Assembly: GCF_000152985.1 (NCBI RefSeq)
Contig: NZ_CH672395.1
Coordinates: 769,778-833,777, forward strand
Direction: 5' to 3'
Length of the DNA stretch: 64,000 bases
Source of the DNA: Leeuwenhoekiella blandensis MED217
GTDB lineage: Bacteria > Bacteroidota > Bacteroidia > Flavobacteriales > Flavobacteriaceae
The position numbers and the translations under genes are program-made. Under the pieces are notes generated by a model. It saw nothing but the letters and a program-made list of their open reading frames with translations, searched no databases and had not been told where the DNA came from. Below are positions 35,724 through 45,855 of this stretch, in pieces (position 1 is the first letter of the stretch; the number at the start of each line of letters is the position of its first letter).

Positions 35724-36537
35724 CTGCTGTTTGTTGCTCTAGCGTTTGTATTTCTTCTCGGTCAAGGTTTTCAATAACATACACATAACCAATATTTGTC
35801 ATATCATTAAAAAGCTCTACTTTGATGCTGTAAAAATTTTCACTGGGATCAAGCTCAAAAGACTTGATCGTGCCAATGCCAATACCTTCTGGGAAAATGG
35901 TAGACTTTCCGCCGGTGACTATGGTATCGCCCTTTTGTACAGGTGCTTTTGATTGTACATCAATAAGGTCTACTATGTTCGGGTCACCACCACGCCATAC
36001 TAAAATCCCAAAATGATTACTTTTTTTAAGTTTTGCGTTTATTTGAGAATTGCTGTTAAGAATACTTATAACCGTAGCATAGTTTGTGGAAGTACGGTCT
36101 ACAATCCCCACGATTCCTTTGCTGGTTATAACCCCAAGATCTTGCTTTAGACCGTCTTTGCTTCCGGCGCGTAAGGTGAGAAAGTTGTCTTTAAAGGTGT
36201 AATTGTTGTTGATGGTTTTTGCAGTGATAAACCGAAAGCGTTTATGAAACGTAGCCGTATCAATTTTCTGCGAAATGCTATCGCGAGTGTTTAATAGTTT
36301 GGTGCGTAACCTGTTGTTTTCTTCAACCAGCTGCGCATTGTGTACTTTTAAATCGAAATATGCTGTGATGTTATCTAGACCACTATAAATTCCTCCGCTT
36401 AAAAAGTTAGCGGAATTGACAAACTTACTGCGATGATACGAGTGCGACTGAATCGTAAAAACCAGTGAAATAAACAGCAAAAGCACATAGAGCAGAAAGT
36501 TTCTGTACTTTATGAAAAAATTGACGATTTGCTGCAT
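35713..36537 (-). CDS. mreC: Rod shape-determining protein MreC
   Basis: 274 residues: one N-terminal membrane helix (FLLYVLLLFISLVFTIQ), a coiled coil (about 60-95, KVHNAQLVEENNRLRTKLLN), then two beta-barrel subdomains (GSKDGLKQDLGVITSKGIVGIVDR; VQKGDTIVTGGKSTIFPEGIGIGTI). Periplasmic scaffold that activates PBP2-RodA. 14 bp after mreB. Confidence 0.95.
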   Translation of the reverse strand: MQQIVNFFIKYRNFLLYVLLLFISLVFTIQSHSYHRSKFVNSANFLSGGIYSGLDNITAYFDLKVHNAQLVEENNRLRTKLLNTRDSISQKIDTATFHKRFRFITAKTINNNYTFKDNFLTLRAGSKDGLKQDLGVITSKGIVGIVDRTSTNYATVISILNSNSQINAKLKKSNHFGILVWRGGDPNIVDLIDVQSKAPVQKGDTIVTGGKSTIFPEGIGIGTIKSFELDPSENFYSIKVELFNDMTNIGYVYVIENLDREEIQTLEQQTADEQ

Positions 36538-36551
36538 GAATCACGATGCTA

Positions 36552-37580
36552 TTATTTGATGAGTACGCTTTTGAACTTATTAAGGTTTTTAAGCGTGATC
36601 CCTGTACCACGCACTACAGCGCGCAATGGATCTTCAGCAATATACACCGGCAAGTCAGTTTTTTGAGATAAACGCTTGTCCAGACCACGTAGCATACTAC
36701 CACCACCGGCAAGATAAATCCCGGTATTGTAAATATCGGCAGCAAGTTCTGGTGGCGTTTGAGAAAGCGTTTCCATCACTGCATCTTCAATACGTAAAAT
36801 GGACTTATCTAAAGCTTTAGCGATCTCTCTGAAAGAGATTTGAACCTGTTTCGGTTTACCGGTAAGCAAATCACGTCCTTGAACGCTCATATCCTCTGGT
36901 GGAACCTCTAAATCTTCGGTAGCGGCTCCTATTTGAATCTTTATCTTTTCCGCACTGCGCTCTCCAACATACAAGTTGTGTTGCGTGCGCATATAATAAA
37001 TGATATCATTGGTAAAGACATCACCTGCGATTTTAACCGATTTATCACATACAATTCCTCCTAAAGCGATTACAGCGATTTCTGTGGTACCACCACCTAT
37101 GTCGACGATCATATTTCCTTTAGGCTGCATGATGTCTACTCCGATACCAATTGCAGCGGCCATGGGTTCGTGAATAAGGTAAACCTCTTTACCGTTAACA
37201 CGCTCGGCACTTTCTTTTACCGCACGCATTTCTACCTCTGTAATTCCTGACGGAATACACACCACCATTCTTAGCGCGGGAGCAAACATACGTTTCTTAA
37301 GCGCCGGGATTTCTTTGATGAACATACTCATCATTTGTTCACTAGCGTCAAAATCTGCAATTACCCCATCTTTAAGCGGACGTATGGTTTTGATGTTTTC
37401 GTGTGTTTTTCCCTGCATCATTGCAGCATCTTTACCGGCAGCAATGATTTTATTGCTCATACGGTCACGGGCAACAATAGACGGACTGTCAACCACAACT
37501 TTGTCATTGTGAATAATAAGTGTGTTTGCGGTACCAAGATCTATCGCTATTTCTTCGGTAAGAAAATCAAAAAAGCCCAT
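36552..37580 (-). CDS. mreB: Rod shape-determining protein MreB
   Basis: 342 residues, actin fold. Phosphate-1 motif AIDLGTANTLI, VDIGGGTTEIAVIALGGIV for phosphate-2, and YLAGGGSMLRGLD for the adenosine site. The N-terminal MGFFDFLTEEI is the membrane-binding amphipathic end. Organises lateral wall growth. The gene follows purH by 71 bp, the usual order in Bacteroidota. Confidence 0.97.
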   Translation of the reverse strand: MGFFDFLTEEIAIDLGTANTLIIHNDKVVVDSPSIVARDRMSNKIIAAGKDAAMMQGKTHENIKTIRPLKDGVIADFDASEQMMSMFIKEIPALKKRMFAPALRMVVCIPSGITEVEMRAVKESAERVNGKEVYLIHEPMAAAIGIGVDIMQPKGNMIVDIGGGTTEIAVIALGGIVCDKSVKIAGDVFTNDIIYYMRTQHNLYVGERSAEKIKIQIGAATEDLEVPPEDMSVQGRDLLTGKPKQVQISFREIAKALDKSILRIEDAVMETLSQTPPELAADIYNTGIYLAGGGSMLRGLDKRLSQKTDLPVYIAEDPLRAVVRGTGITLKNLNKFKSVLIK

Positions 37581-37651
37581 ATGCGCTGCTGGAGATTAGG
37601 GTGAGTATGCTAAAAGGTTAAATATTAAATCTAGTTAAAAAATATGACTTT

Positions 37652-39178
37652 TTAATGTTTAAAATGTCTGGTACCGGTCATTACCATTGCCAGATCATTT
37701 TCATTACAATAATCGATGCTCAGCTGATCTTTGATAGAACCACCCGGCTGAATTACCGCAGTAATCCCGGCTTTGTCTGCGAGCTCAACACAATCCGGAA
37801 ATGGGAAAAATGCGTCACTTGCCATCACAGCACCTTTAAGGTCAAAGCCAAAAGAAACCGCTTTGTCCACAGCTTGACGTAAAGCATCAACACGTGAGGT
37901 TTGACCGGTTCCGCTGGCGCAAAGTTGCTTACCTTTTGCAAATACAATCGTATTTGATTTGGTGTGTTTACAAATCTTAGAAGCAAAGATTAAATCACTT
38001 AACTCTTCTTCTGTAGGTTTATTGTTTGTAACGGTAGAAAGATCTTCAAGGCTATCGGTTTTGGCATCCTTATCCTGAACCAAAATACCGTTCAAGCAAC
38101 TGCGTACCTGATCATTAGGAAGCGCTATTGGCTTTTGAATTAAAAGCACACGATTTTTCTTTCCTTTTAAAATTTCAAGTGCTTCTTCAGAATAGCTTGG
38201 AGCAATAACTACCTCACAAAATAATTTGTGAATCTCTTCAGCAGTAGCTTTATCAATTTCTTTATTTGCGATCAAAATTCCACCGAAAGCAGAAACAGGA
38301 TCTCCCGCTAAAGCATCTACATAAGCTTGATGTAAGGTATCACGTTGCGCAAGACCACAAGCATTATTATGTTTTAAGATCGCAAAAGTGGGCGCTTCAT
38401 TTTGAAATTCTGCCATTAAATTGACCGCAGCATCTACATCAAGCAGGTTGTTGTACGATAATTCTTTACCGTGAAGTTGATCAAACATCGCATCAAAATC
38501 CCCAAAGAAAGTTCCTTTTTGATGTGGGTTTTCTCCGTAGCGTAAAGACTTTCCTTGCGTGTAGCTGGCTTTGTAAACTACCTCTTCTTCATTAAAGTAG
38601 TTGAAAATAGCAGTGTCATAATGTGATGAAACATTGAATGCTTTTGCAGCAAAACGTTTACGATCTGCTAGCGTGGTCGTTCCTTCATTAGCGCTGATGA
38701 GCTCTAGAACTTCTTCATAATCATCAACCGAAGAAACGCAAAGCGTATCCTTAAAGTTCTTAGCAGCGGCACGAATTAATGAAATTCCGCCGATATCAAT
38801 CTTTTCAACAATATCTTGTTCTGAAGCTCCTGAAGCAACTGTTTTTTCAAAAGGATACAAGTCAACGATCACAATATCAAGTTGCGGGATATCATATTCT
38901 TTCATTTCTGCAACGTCACTCTCATTGTCCTGACGGTTCAAAATTCCACCAAAAACTTTTGGATGAAGTGTTTTTACTCTTCCTCCTAGAATCGAAGGAT
39001 AGGAAGTTACATCTTCAACGGGTACCACCGGCACCCCTAGATCTTTGATAAATTTCTCGGTGCCTCCCGTAGAATAAAGGGTTATACCTAGTTCGTCAAA
39101 CTTTTTAATTAGTGGCTCTAGGCCTTCTTTACTAAAAACAGAAATCAGCGCGGCTTTTGCCTTAATGGGAGTACTCAT
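37652..39178 (-). CDS. purH: Bifunctional AICAR formyltransferase / IMP cyclohydrolase
   Basis: 508 residues. The N-terminal MGS-like cyclohydrolase domain has STGGTEKFIKDLGV and GGRVKTLHPKVFGGIL; the C-terminal formyltransferase domain has SLRYGENPHQKGTFF, ILKHNNACGLA, and the ending AVIQPGGSIKDQLSIDYCNENDLAMVMTGTRHFKH. Last two steps of IMP synthesis. Probable promoter: TACTTTTG on the minus strand at 39201-39208. Confidence 0.97.
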   Translation of the reverse strand: MSTPIKAKAALISVFSKEGLEPLIKKFDELGITLYSTGGTEKFIKDLGVPVVPVEDVTSYPSILGGRVKTLHPKVFGGILNRQDNESDVAEMKEYDIPQLDIVIVDLYPFEKTVASGASEQDIVEKIDIGGISLIRAAAKNFKDTLCVSSVDDYEEVLELISANEGTTTLADRKRFAAKAFNVSSHYDTAIFNYFNEEEVVYKASYTQGKSLRYGENPHQKGTFFGDFDAMFDQLHGKELSYNNLLDVDAAVNLMAEFQNEAPTFAILKHNNACGLAQRDTLHQAYVDALAGDPVSAFGGILIANKEIDKATAEEIHKLFCEVVIAPSYSEEALEILKGKKNRVLLIQKPIALPNDQVRSCLNGILVQDKDAKTDSLEDLSTVTNNKPTEEELSDLIFASKICKHTKSNTIVFAKGKQLCASGTGQTSRVDALRQAVDKAVSFGFDLKGAVMASDAFFPFPDCVELADKAGITAVIQPGGSIKDQLSIDYCNENDLAMVMTGTRHFKH

Positions 39179-39200
39179 GAAGAAATATTTAATTTGGGTG

Positions 39201-39208
39201 CAAAAGTA
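39201..39208 (-). promoter_or_regulatory. purH -7 element
   Basis: TACTTTTG, exact TAnnTTTG, 22 bp before the purH ATG. No TTG at the matching -33 place. Diverges from a TAATTTTG at 39257-39264 on the plus strand. Confidence 0.45.
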
Positions 39209-39256
39209 TGAATTTGTGTACTAAAATTGGTTGCTAATTTTCGTAATTTCTTAGTA

Positions 39257-39264
39257 TAATTTTG
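39257..39264 (+). promoter_or_regulatory. -7 element of the FtsX-like permease gene
   Basis: TAATTTTG, exact TAnnTTTG, about 52 bp before the ATG, with a TTG about 23 bp upstream. Confidence 0.4.
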
Positions 39265-39316
39265 TAACACATTCTAGGCTTTTGCGTCATACTTGTATTC
39301 AAATTAAAACGCCTTT

Positions 39317-40570
39317 ATGCTCATCTATCTTAGGGTATTAAAAGAAAGTCTTGCTTTTGCAATTAATGCGTTGCGCAATAACAAGTTGCGTACCTTGTTG
39401 TCATTGCTGGGCGTTACCATTGGTATTTTTTCAATTATCGGTGTTCTGGCCGCTGTAGATTCACTTAAACAAGAGATTAAGGGAAGCTTATCTTCATTAG
39501 ATAACAATACGATCATTTTGATGCGCTTTTCATTTGGTCCTACCGATATTCCTCAGTGGAAACGGGAGCAGTTTCCAGATGTGACCTATGAGGAATATCA
39601 ATACATCAAGCGGAATGTGCCGGATGTGGAGGCGGCGTCGTTCAGTTTGAATGTAGGCGCAGAATCTATAAAATATGATGATAAACTGGTGACAGGAGTG
39701 AATATCGCTCCGGTGACCGACGGTTATTATAATATTGAAGCACTAAAATTGGCTGAAGGAAGATTTTTTAATGAATCAGAATCCAACAGTGGTTCTAATG
39801 TTTTGGTTTTAGGAAGTGAAATTGCAGACGGACTTTTTGGTAGTTTTGATCCTATAGGCAAGCAGGTGCGTTTACTTGGACAACGCTTTACTGTGATTGG
39901 GGTGTTGGAAAAGGAGGGAAGCAGTTTTATTGGTCCGTCAAAAGATGGAGTTGCAGTGCTTCCGGTTAATGTGGTGCGCCGTATTTATGGAAGTAACAAC
40001 AAATCGGCTTTTCCGCAAATTACGATCAAGCCAAAAGATGGTGTTGATATCGCAGAGTTTAATGCTATTTTAGAACAGCGTTTACGTCAATTAAGAGGCT
40101 TGCGTCCTGAGGAAACCAATACTTTCTTTATTAATCAATTGTCAGGTCTTACCGATTTTATAGATAATATTACAGGAACTATGTCAACCATCGGCGGTTT
40201 TATTGGTCTGTTTTCTTTGCTCGTGGGAGGCTTTGGTATTGCAAATATTATGTTTGTGAGCGTGAAAGAACGCACCAATTTAATAGGGATTCAAAAAGCG
40301 CTTGGAGCTAAAAACCGCTTTATTTTACTTCAGTTTTTATTTGAATCGGTTATTCTGGCTACCATTGGTGGATTGATAGGTCTCACGCTCGTGTGGATCA
40401 TTGCACAGGTAATGTCACAATTTACAGGGGATTTTGAGTTTGTGCTTTCAGCAACCAACGTTATTTTTGGTCTTAGCAGCTCTATAATAATCGGGCTAAT
40501 CGCCGGTATCGTTCCTGCATTTATGGCTTCACGACTTGATCCTGTAGAAGCGATACGAACCGGAATGTAA
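39317..40570 (+). CDS. ABC transporter permease, MacB/FtsX type
   Basis: 417 residues: an N-terminal helix (LRTLLSLLGVTIGIFSIIGVLAAV), a MacB_PCD periplasmic domain (about 45-255), and a C-terminal FtsX domain with three helices (STIGGFIGLFSLLVGGFGIANIMFVSVKERTNLIGIQKALGA, ending ASRLDPVEAIRTGM). No ATPase or adaptor gene adjoins it, so it is an orphan in this window. Type VII ABC proteins drive lipoprotein release or small-molecule efflux; this one's job is not clear. Confidence 0.9.
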   Translation: MLIYLRVLKESLAFAINALRNNKLRTLLSLLGVTIGIFSIIGVLAAVDSLKQEIKGSLSSLDNNTIILMRFSFGPTDIPQWKREQFPDVTYEEYQYIKRNVPDVEAASFSLNVGAESIKYDDKLVTGVNIAPVTDGYYNIEALKLAEGRFFNESESNSGSNVLVLGSEIADGLFGSFDPIGKQVRLLGQRFTVIGVLEKEGSSFIGPSKDGVAVLPVNVVRRIYGSNNKSAFPQITIKPKDGVDIAEFNAILEQRLRQLRGLRPEETNTFFINQLSGLTDFIDNITGTMSTIGGFIGLFSLLVGGFGIANIMFVSVKERTNLIGIQKALGAKNRFILLQFLFESVILATIGGLIGLTLVWIIAQVMSQFTGDFEFVLSATNVIFGLSSSIIIGLIAGIVPAFMASRLDPVEAIRTGM

Positions 40571-40573
40571 GCG

Positions 40574-41038
40574 CTATAGGTCTAAAAACACTTTGTAGCT
40601 GAAAAGCGCTTCGTTAACCACTTCGATAGTAGTATCACCAAAAGAGATGTTTTCTATTAGGGTGTTGGGGCAGCAAACGTTTGTTGCAGTGTCAGGTTCT
40701 GAATAAAAACTTACCTCAAAAAGCAATTCTTCATTCGTAGAAATTTGATACGTAATTTGTGAAGGTCCGTCAACGTAGCTGGCTAGAGGAATATTGAGTA
40801 TATCCTGGTAAAGCATCAATGGCACTTCATCGCTAGTCTCAATAATTGTGATGGTCAGCTCTTCTTCGGTTAGAGTTCCATTCTCAAAAAGATTTTCTCC
40901 GCTTGAGGCTGAGATGAGTTCTAGATTTAAATCATTAATTGCGCAATCCACCAAGCTGCAGTCGGGTAGATTTTGGTCATCATTGTTGTTGCAGCTGAGC
41001 ACTGAAAGGCTTAGGGCCAGTAAAATAAAAAATCTCAT
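40574..41038 (-). CDS. Hypothetical lipoprotein
   Basis: 154 residues with lipobox LSVLSC (Cys16) followed by an acidic NNNDDQNLPDC stretch. It has three further pairs of Cys positions (LVDC, VCCPN) and a beta-rich body. No family recognised. Convergent with the permease gene with only 3 bp between stops. Repeat R4 lies just upstream, beyond its start. Confidence 0.65.
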   Translation of the reverse strand: MRFFILLALSLSVLSCNNNDDQNLPDCSLVDCAINDLNLELISASSGENLFENGTLTEEELTITIIETSDEVPLMLYQDILNIPLASYVDGPSQITYQISTNEELLFEVSFYSEPDTATNVCCPNTLIENISFGDTTIEVVNEALFSYKVFLDL

Positions 41039-41050
41039 AATAGGTTGTTT

Positions 41051-41150
41051 ATTGGCGCCACCAAAGGCTTAGTACTACTGAGTTTGTCTTGAAATTATAC
41101 ATTTGTTTCTAACAAATGTCTCGAGGACTCGCCCTGAGGTAGTCTACTAT
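41051..41150 (-). repeat. Dispersed structured repeat, copy R4
   Basis: Fourth copy, 33 bp after the stop of the GAF gene and read in its direction. The central hairpin is perfect here: CATTTGT-TAGAA-ACAAATG. The terminal hairpin is TTGGT-GGC-GCCAA (one G-U pair). The same central stem in R5 has a paired C-G in place of T-A. Confidence 0.8.
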
Positions 41151-41183
41151 GAGATGTGTATTTTTAAAAAAGGTTGCGTAAAA

Positions 41184-41642
41184 CTAGTCTAAGATTTGAG
41201 CAACTTGCTCATTTACCCATTCTAAAAAGCGCTCGTCTGCCTCGGTAAAAGGATCTGGAGTGTTAGAGTCGATGTCGATCTGACCAATATTCTCACCATT
41301 AATAAAAAGCGGAACCACAATTTCAGCCTTTACAGTAATACTACACGCAATGTAGTTGTCTTGCGCAGCAACATCAGGAACAACAAAGTTTTGATTAGAA
41401 ACCGCTACTTGACCACAAATTCCTTTGCCAAAAGGGATGATGGTGTGGTCTGTTGGAGCGCCTGCATACGAACTCAATTTCAATTCGTTTTTATCTCCAT
41501 TTTTAAAGTAAAAACCAACCCAGTCATAGTATGCTACATTGTCTTTAAGTAAAGAACATACTTCTTCTAAGCGGTGCTCAACCGAAAGCGCACTGCTTTC
41601 TAAAATTTTTGATACTTGAGGTTTTAGGGTTTCAAGAGCCAT
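41184..41642 (-). CDS. GAF-domain protein (free methionine-R-sulfoxide reductase-like)
   Basis: 152 residues, a single GAF domain: AYYDWVGFYFKNGDKNELKL, IPFGKGICGQVA, AEIVVPLFINGENIGQIDIDSNTPDPFTEADERFLE. It resembles the fRMsr family (E. coli YebR), which uses three cysteines. Two are present, Cys76 (GICG) and Cys100 (YIAC); the third is replaced by His66, so the redox cycle may differ or activity be lost. Divergent from the XrtF gene with 38 bp between starts. Confidence 0.82.
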   Translation of the reverse strand: MALETLKPQVSKILESSALSVEHRLEEVCSLLKDNVAYYDWVGFYFKNGDKNELKLSSYAGAPTDHTIIPFGKGICGQVAVSNQNFVVPDVAAQDNYIACSITVKAEIVVPLFINGENIGQIDIDSNTPDPFTEADERFLEWVNEQVAQILD

Positions 41643-41680
41643 TTTTCTCGTATTTTAGGGCGGTCTAAACCGTTGTAAAA

Positions 41681-42223
41681 TTGATTCAGTTAATTCGCAA
41701 ATATAAGTCGGTAATCTTATTTATCCTTACATTTTTAGGAGTGTATGTGGTGCTGAGTATGATTTATGGTTTTTACCTGCGTACAGCGGCTTCAGAAACA
41801 TATTATCCCGAGTACATAACGCATCAGGTTGCGGTTCAGAGCGAGTGGTTGGTTAACTTTTTGGGATATGATGCTACAATAGAACCTCATCCCGATGAAG
41901 CATCGATGAAGCTGAGTGTAGAAAATGTATTTGTTTCCCGCATCGTTGAAGGTTGCAATGCAATTAGCGTCATCATTTTGTTTATAGCTTTTGTGGTTGC
42001 CTTTTTTCAGGGCTGGCGCGCTACTCTGTTGTTTGTGTTGGGCGGAAGTCTGTTGATTTATTTGATCAATATTGTTCGTATCGCCATTTTAAGTATCGGT
42101 TTTTATTGGTATCCCGAGCATAAAATGATCTTGCATGATATCGTCTTTCCCGGGATTATTTATGGTTTAGTGATCGTTCTTTGGTTGCTTTGGGTTCGAA
42201 ATTTTAAAAAGCAACGGCTTTGA
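41681..42223 (+). CDS. xrtF: Exosortase, XrtF family
   Basis: 180 residues, TTG start; no in-frame ATG occurs until after the first helix, and the N-terminal KYKSVILFILTFLGVYVVL fits the family. Integral membrane cysteine protease/transpeptidase fold with Cys92 (VEGCNAIS), Arg133 (NIVRIA) and His152 (LHDIVFPGIIYG), the catalytic triad of exosortases. XrtF is the short flavobacterial class, always paired with the small protein that follows here. It presumably processes sorting-signal proteins; no candidate substrate with a C-terminal sorting tail is seen in the window. Confidence 0.88.
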   Translation: MIQLIRKYKSVILFILTFLGVYVVLSMIYGFYLRTAASETYYPEYITHQVAVQSEWLVNFLGYDATIEPHPDEASMKLSVENVFVSRIVEGCNAISVIILFIAFVVAFFQGWRATLLFVLGGSLLIYLINIVRIAILSIGFYWYPEHKMILHDIVFPGIIYGLVIVLWLLWVRNFKKQRL

Positions 42224-42657
42224 AAAAGATCCTATCTGCAATCCTTGTTTTGTTGTTGGTACTTGGTTTGGTGAGTGTGCGCTACTGGGAAACCACTTTG
42301 TTTTACGATCCGTTACTGGTGTTTTTTGAGGGAGCATATTTAAACGCTACACGTTTGCCGAAGCTTGATTTTTTCAGTTTACTGCTGAATATTTCTTTGC
42401 GTTATTGGCTCAATTCGGCATTGTCTATCCTCACGTTAGTTGTGCTTTTTCCCAGAAAAGGAATCTTTAAAATCAGCTTACTTTTATACGTTGCACTATT
42501 CGTATTGCTTATCATAGGATTTAGTGTGATCGTGATGACATACGATCAACACCTGAGTATGTTGTTGTTTTATGTACGACGCTTTTTAATTCAGCCTATA
42601 TTTTTACTGGTTTTGGTGCCTGCTTTTTACTATCACCATGTTCTGAGCAAAGCTTAG
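42220..42657 (+). CDS. Exosortase F system-associated membrane protein
   Basis: 145 residues, TTG start in a 4-bp overlap with xrtF (TTGA). About four helices; the features RYWETTLFYDPLLVFFEGAY and FFSLLLNISLRYWLNSALS agree with the protein family that always neighbours XrtF in flavobacteria. The C-terminal part has FYVRRFLIQPIFLLVLVPAFYY. Role unknown; the constant pairing suggests a subunit or membrane partner. Confidence 0.85.
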   Translation: MKKILSAILVLLLVLGLVSVRYWETTLFYDPLLVFFEGAYLNATRLPKLDFFSLLLNISLRYWLNSALSILTLVVLFPRKGIFKISLLLYVALFVLLIIGFSVIVMTYDQHLSMLLFYVRRFLIQPIFLLVLVPAFYYHHVLSKA

Positions 42658-42696
42658 GTTGTATATTTACCCTGTAATTTGTCAAATTGATTTAAA

Positions 42697-43236
42697 ATGA
42701 AAAAAATAGTTTTAAGCGCTCTAGTATTGGCCTTCTTGGCTTGTGGTGAGCAAAAATCAAAACAAGAAACGGTAACGGTTAATCAGGAAGCTACAGAGCA
42801 AACTAAAGCAGAATACCCTTCAGCAGCACGTGAAGCTGAATTTGAGAATGCTGAAATCGCTCAAATTTATGATGACTACAATTTACTGAAAACAGCACTG
42901 GTGAATACCAATCCGCAAAAAGCACAGGCTGCTGCCAGTACCTTACACGAATCGATGCAGGCTAGTGAATTGGAACTTGGTTTTACCGAAGCGGTGCAGA
43001 AGATCTCAAGTGAAGAAGATGTAAATGTTCAACGTGAATACTTTGAAGCGGTGACGGCCGGAGTAAAGGCTTTAGTTGAAGAGTATATAACTTCAGGAAC
43101 CTTATATTATCAATATTGTCCAATGGCCTTTGAAGGTAAAGGTGCCTATTGGATTTCTAATGAGAAAGAGGTTTTTAACCCGTATTTTGGTGATGTTATG
43201 CTACACTGTGGAACCGTAGATGCTGAAATTAACTAA
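42697..43236 (+). CDS. DUF3347-domain lipoprotein
   Basis: 179 residues, lipobox AFLACG (Cys16). The DUF3347 region (about 55-175) has YDDYNLLKTALVNTNPQKAQAAA and the ending YYQYCPMAFEGKGAYWIS, NPYFGDVMLHCG. That Cys-Pro-Met and Met/Cys-rich end occurs in proteins tied to copper handling (CusB-associated), so metal binding is possible. No copper genes adjoin it. Followed by a terminator. Confidence 0.85.
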   Translation: MKKIVLSALVLAFLACGEQKSKQETVTVNQEATEQTKAEYPSAAREAEFENAEIAQIYDDYNLLKTALVNTNPQKAQAAASTLHESMQASELELGFTEAVQKISSEEDVNVQREYFEAVTAGVKALVEEYITSGTLYYQYCPMAFEGKGAYWISNEKEVFNPYFGDVMLHCGTVDAEIN

Positions 43237-43253
43237 GAAAAAAGTAGAGTTAT

Positions 43254-43289
43254 AAAAAAATCCCTTCGGAATACTCTGAAGGGATTTTT
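43254..43289. terminator. Bidirectional terminator between DUF3347 gene and groEL
   Basis: AAAAATCCCTTC/GAAGGGATTTTT stem with an 11-base loop and A/T runs on both sides; serves converging transcripts. Confidence 0.9.
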
Positions 43290-43320
43290 GCTTTATAAGG
43301 TTTGCCTGTTCGGCATGTAC

Positions 43321-45009
<1,689 letters not shown>

Positions 45010-45031
45010 TTATTAAAGTTAAATAGAAGAA

Positions 45032-45307
45032 TTATAAGATTGTGCCTAAAATATCCTCAACTTTCAATATGAGATATTCAATGCCATCCTGATTATACGG
45101 AGTGCCAGAGAATTTGCCATAAACTACCATATCTCCTTCTTTAAAAGAAGCTTGATCTTCTTTAGCATCCCCAACAGCAACAACTTTACCTTGTTGAGGT
45201 TTTTCTTTTGCTGTGTCAGGAATATAGAGTCCTGAAGCTGTCTTGGTTTCAGCGGCCTTAGGCTCAATTAAAACCATTCCCTGGTTGGGTTTAAAATTTA
45301 CTCCCAT
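45032..45307 (-). CDS. groES: Co-chaperonin GroES
   Basis: 91 residues. Mobile loop region ETKTASGLYIPDTAKEKPQQGKVVAVG, then GDMVVYGKFSGTPYNQDGIEYLILK. Lid of GroEL. Transcribed with groEL; an inverted repeat lies upstream at 45358-45389. Confidence 0.97.
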   Translation of the reverse strand: MGVNFKPNQGMVLIEPKAAETKTASGLYIPDTAKEKPQQGKVVAVGDAKEDQASFKEGDMVVYGKFSGTPYNQDGIEYLILKVEDILGTIL

Positions 45308-45357
45308 TTTTAATATAAATTTTTAGTTAACAATTTTCTTAGTTGTGCTGCTGTATA

Positions 45358-45389
45358 GTCAGAAATTATGCCATCAAAATTTCACTGAC
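45358..45389 (-). promoter_or_regulatory. Inverted repeat upstream of groES (candidate heat-shock control site)
   Basis: GTCAGAAATT and AATTT-CA-CTGAC flank a 10-bp centre; an imperfect dyad (2-base bulge) located 51-82 bp before the groES ATG. The centre plus arm on the minus strand contains TGGCAT, like a sigma-54 -24 box, but the -12 GC is missing. It is not a CIRCE element. Function inferred from position only. Confidence 0.35.
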
Positions 45390-45397
45390 AAAACGGC

Positions 45398-45428
45398 AAA
45401 AAAAAGACCGCTATATTGCGGTCTTTTT
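45398..45428 (-). terminator. Terminator after secG
   Basis: Minus strand AAAAAGACCGC-AATATA-GCGGTCTTTTT followed by more T. It ends the miaB-to-secG transcript 25 bp after secG, so groESL needs its own promoter. Confidence 0.9.
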
Positions 45429-45453
45429 AAATTGTATATGTCTAAACTGTCAT

Positions 45454-45801
45454 TTAGTTTGTAGTGCTGTCTGCAGCCGGAGCCATATCAGCCGGTGCTG
45501 CATCTTGAACAGGCATAATGTTTTCTACATCTTCACCGTCAATCAATTTAGATTCGGTGTTTGCAGAGCGTCCGCCAAAAATAGTCACATTAGAGATCAA
45601 AATTAGGATCAATAATGCAGTAGCTAAGCCCCAAGTACTTTTGTCTAAGAAATCGCCGGTCTTTTTAACACCACCAATTTGCTGAGAACCGCCTCCTCCA
45701 AAAGAAGAAGAAAGACCACCACCTTTTGGGTTTTGAACCATAATTACAACAATAAGTAAGAAGGCTACAATTACGATTAAAACTAAAAATATAAAAAACA
45801 T
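45454..45801 (-). CDS. secG: Preprotein translocase subunit SecG
   Basis: 115 residues, two helices (FLVLIVIVAFLLIVVIMVQNPKGGGLSSSFGGGG, then ALLILILISNVTIFG), the SecG pattern, with a longer acidic Ala-rich periplasmic or cytoplasmic tail common in Bacteroidota. Accessory part of SecYEG. Confidence 0.93.
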   Translation of the reverse strand: MFFIFLVLIVIVAFLLIVVIMVQNPKGGGLSSSFGGGGSQQIGGVKKTGDFLDKSTWGLATALLILILISNVTIFGGRSANTESKLIDGEDVENIMPVQDAAPADMAPAADSTTN

Positions 45802-45855
45802 AGTTTTGACTTTATAATATGCGGTTTGAAGCTATGGCTTTTGCCGCTAAGTTGT

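Noticed and set aside
45358-45389. CIRCE operator before groES
   Set aside because: The arms do not match TTAGCACTC/GAGTGCTAA; listed as a different dyad.
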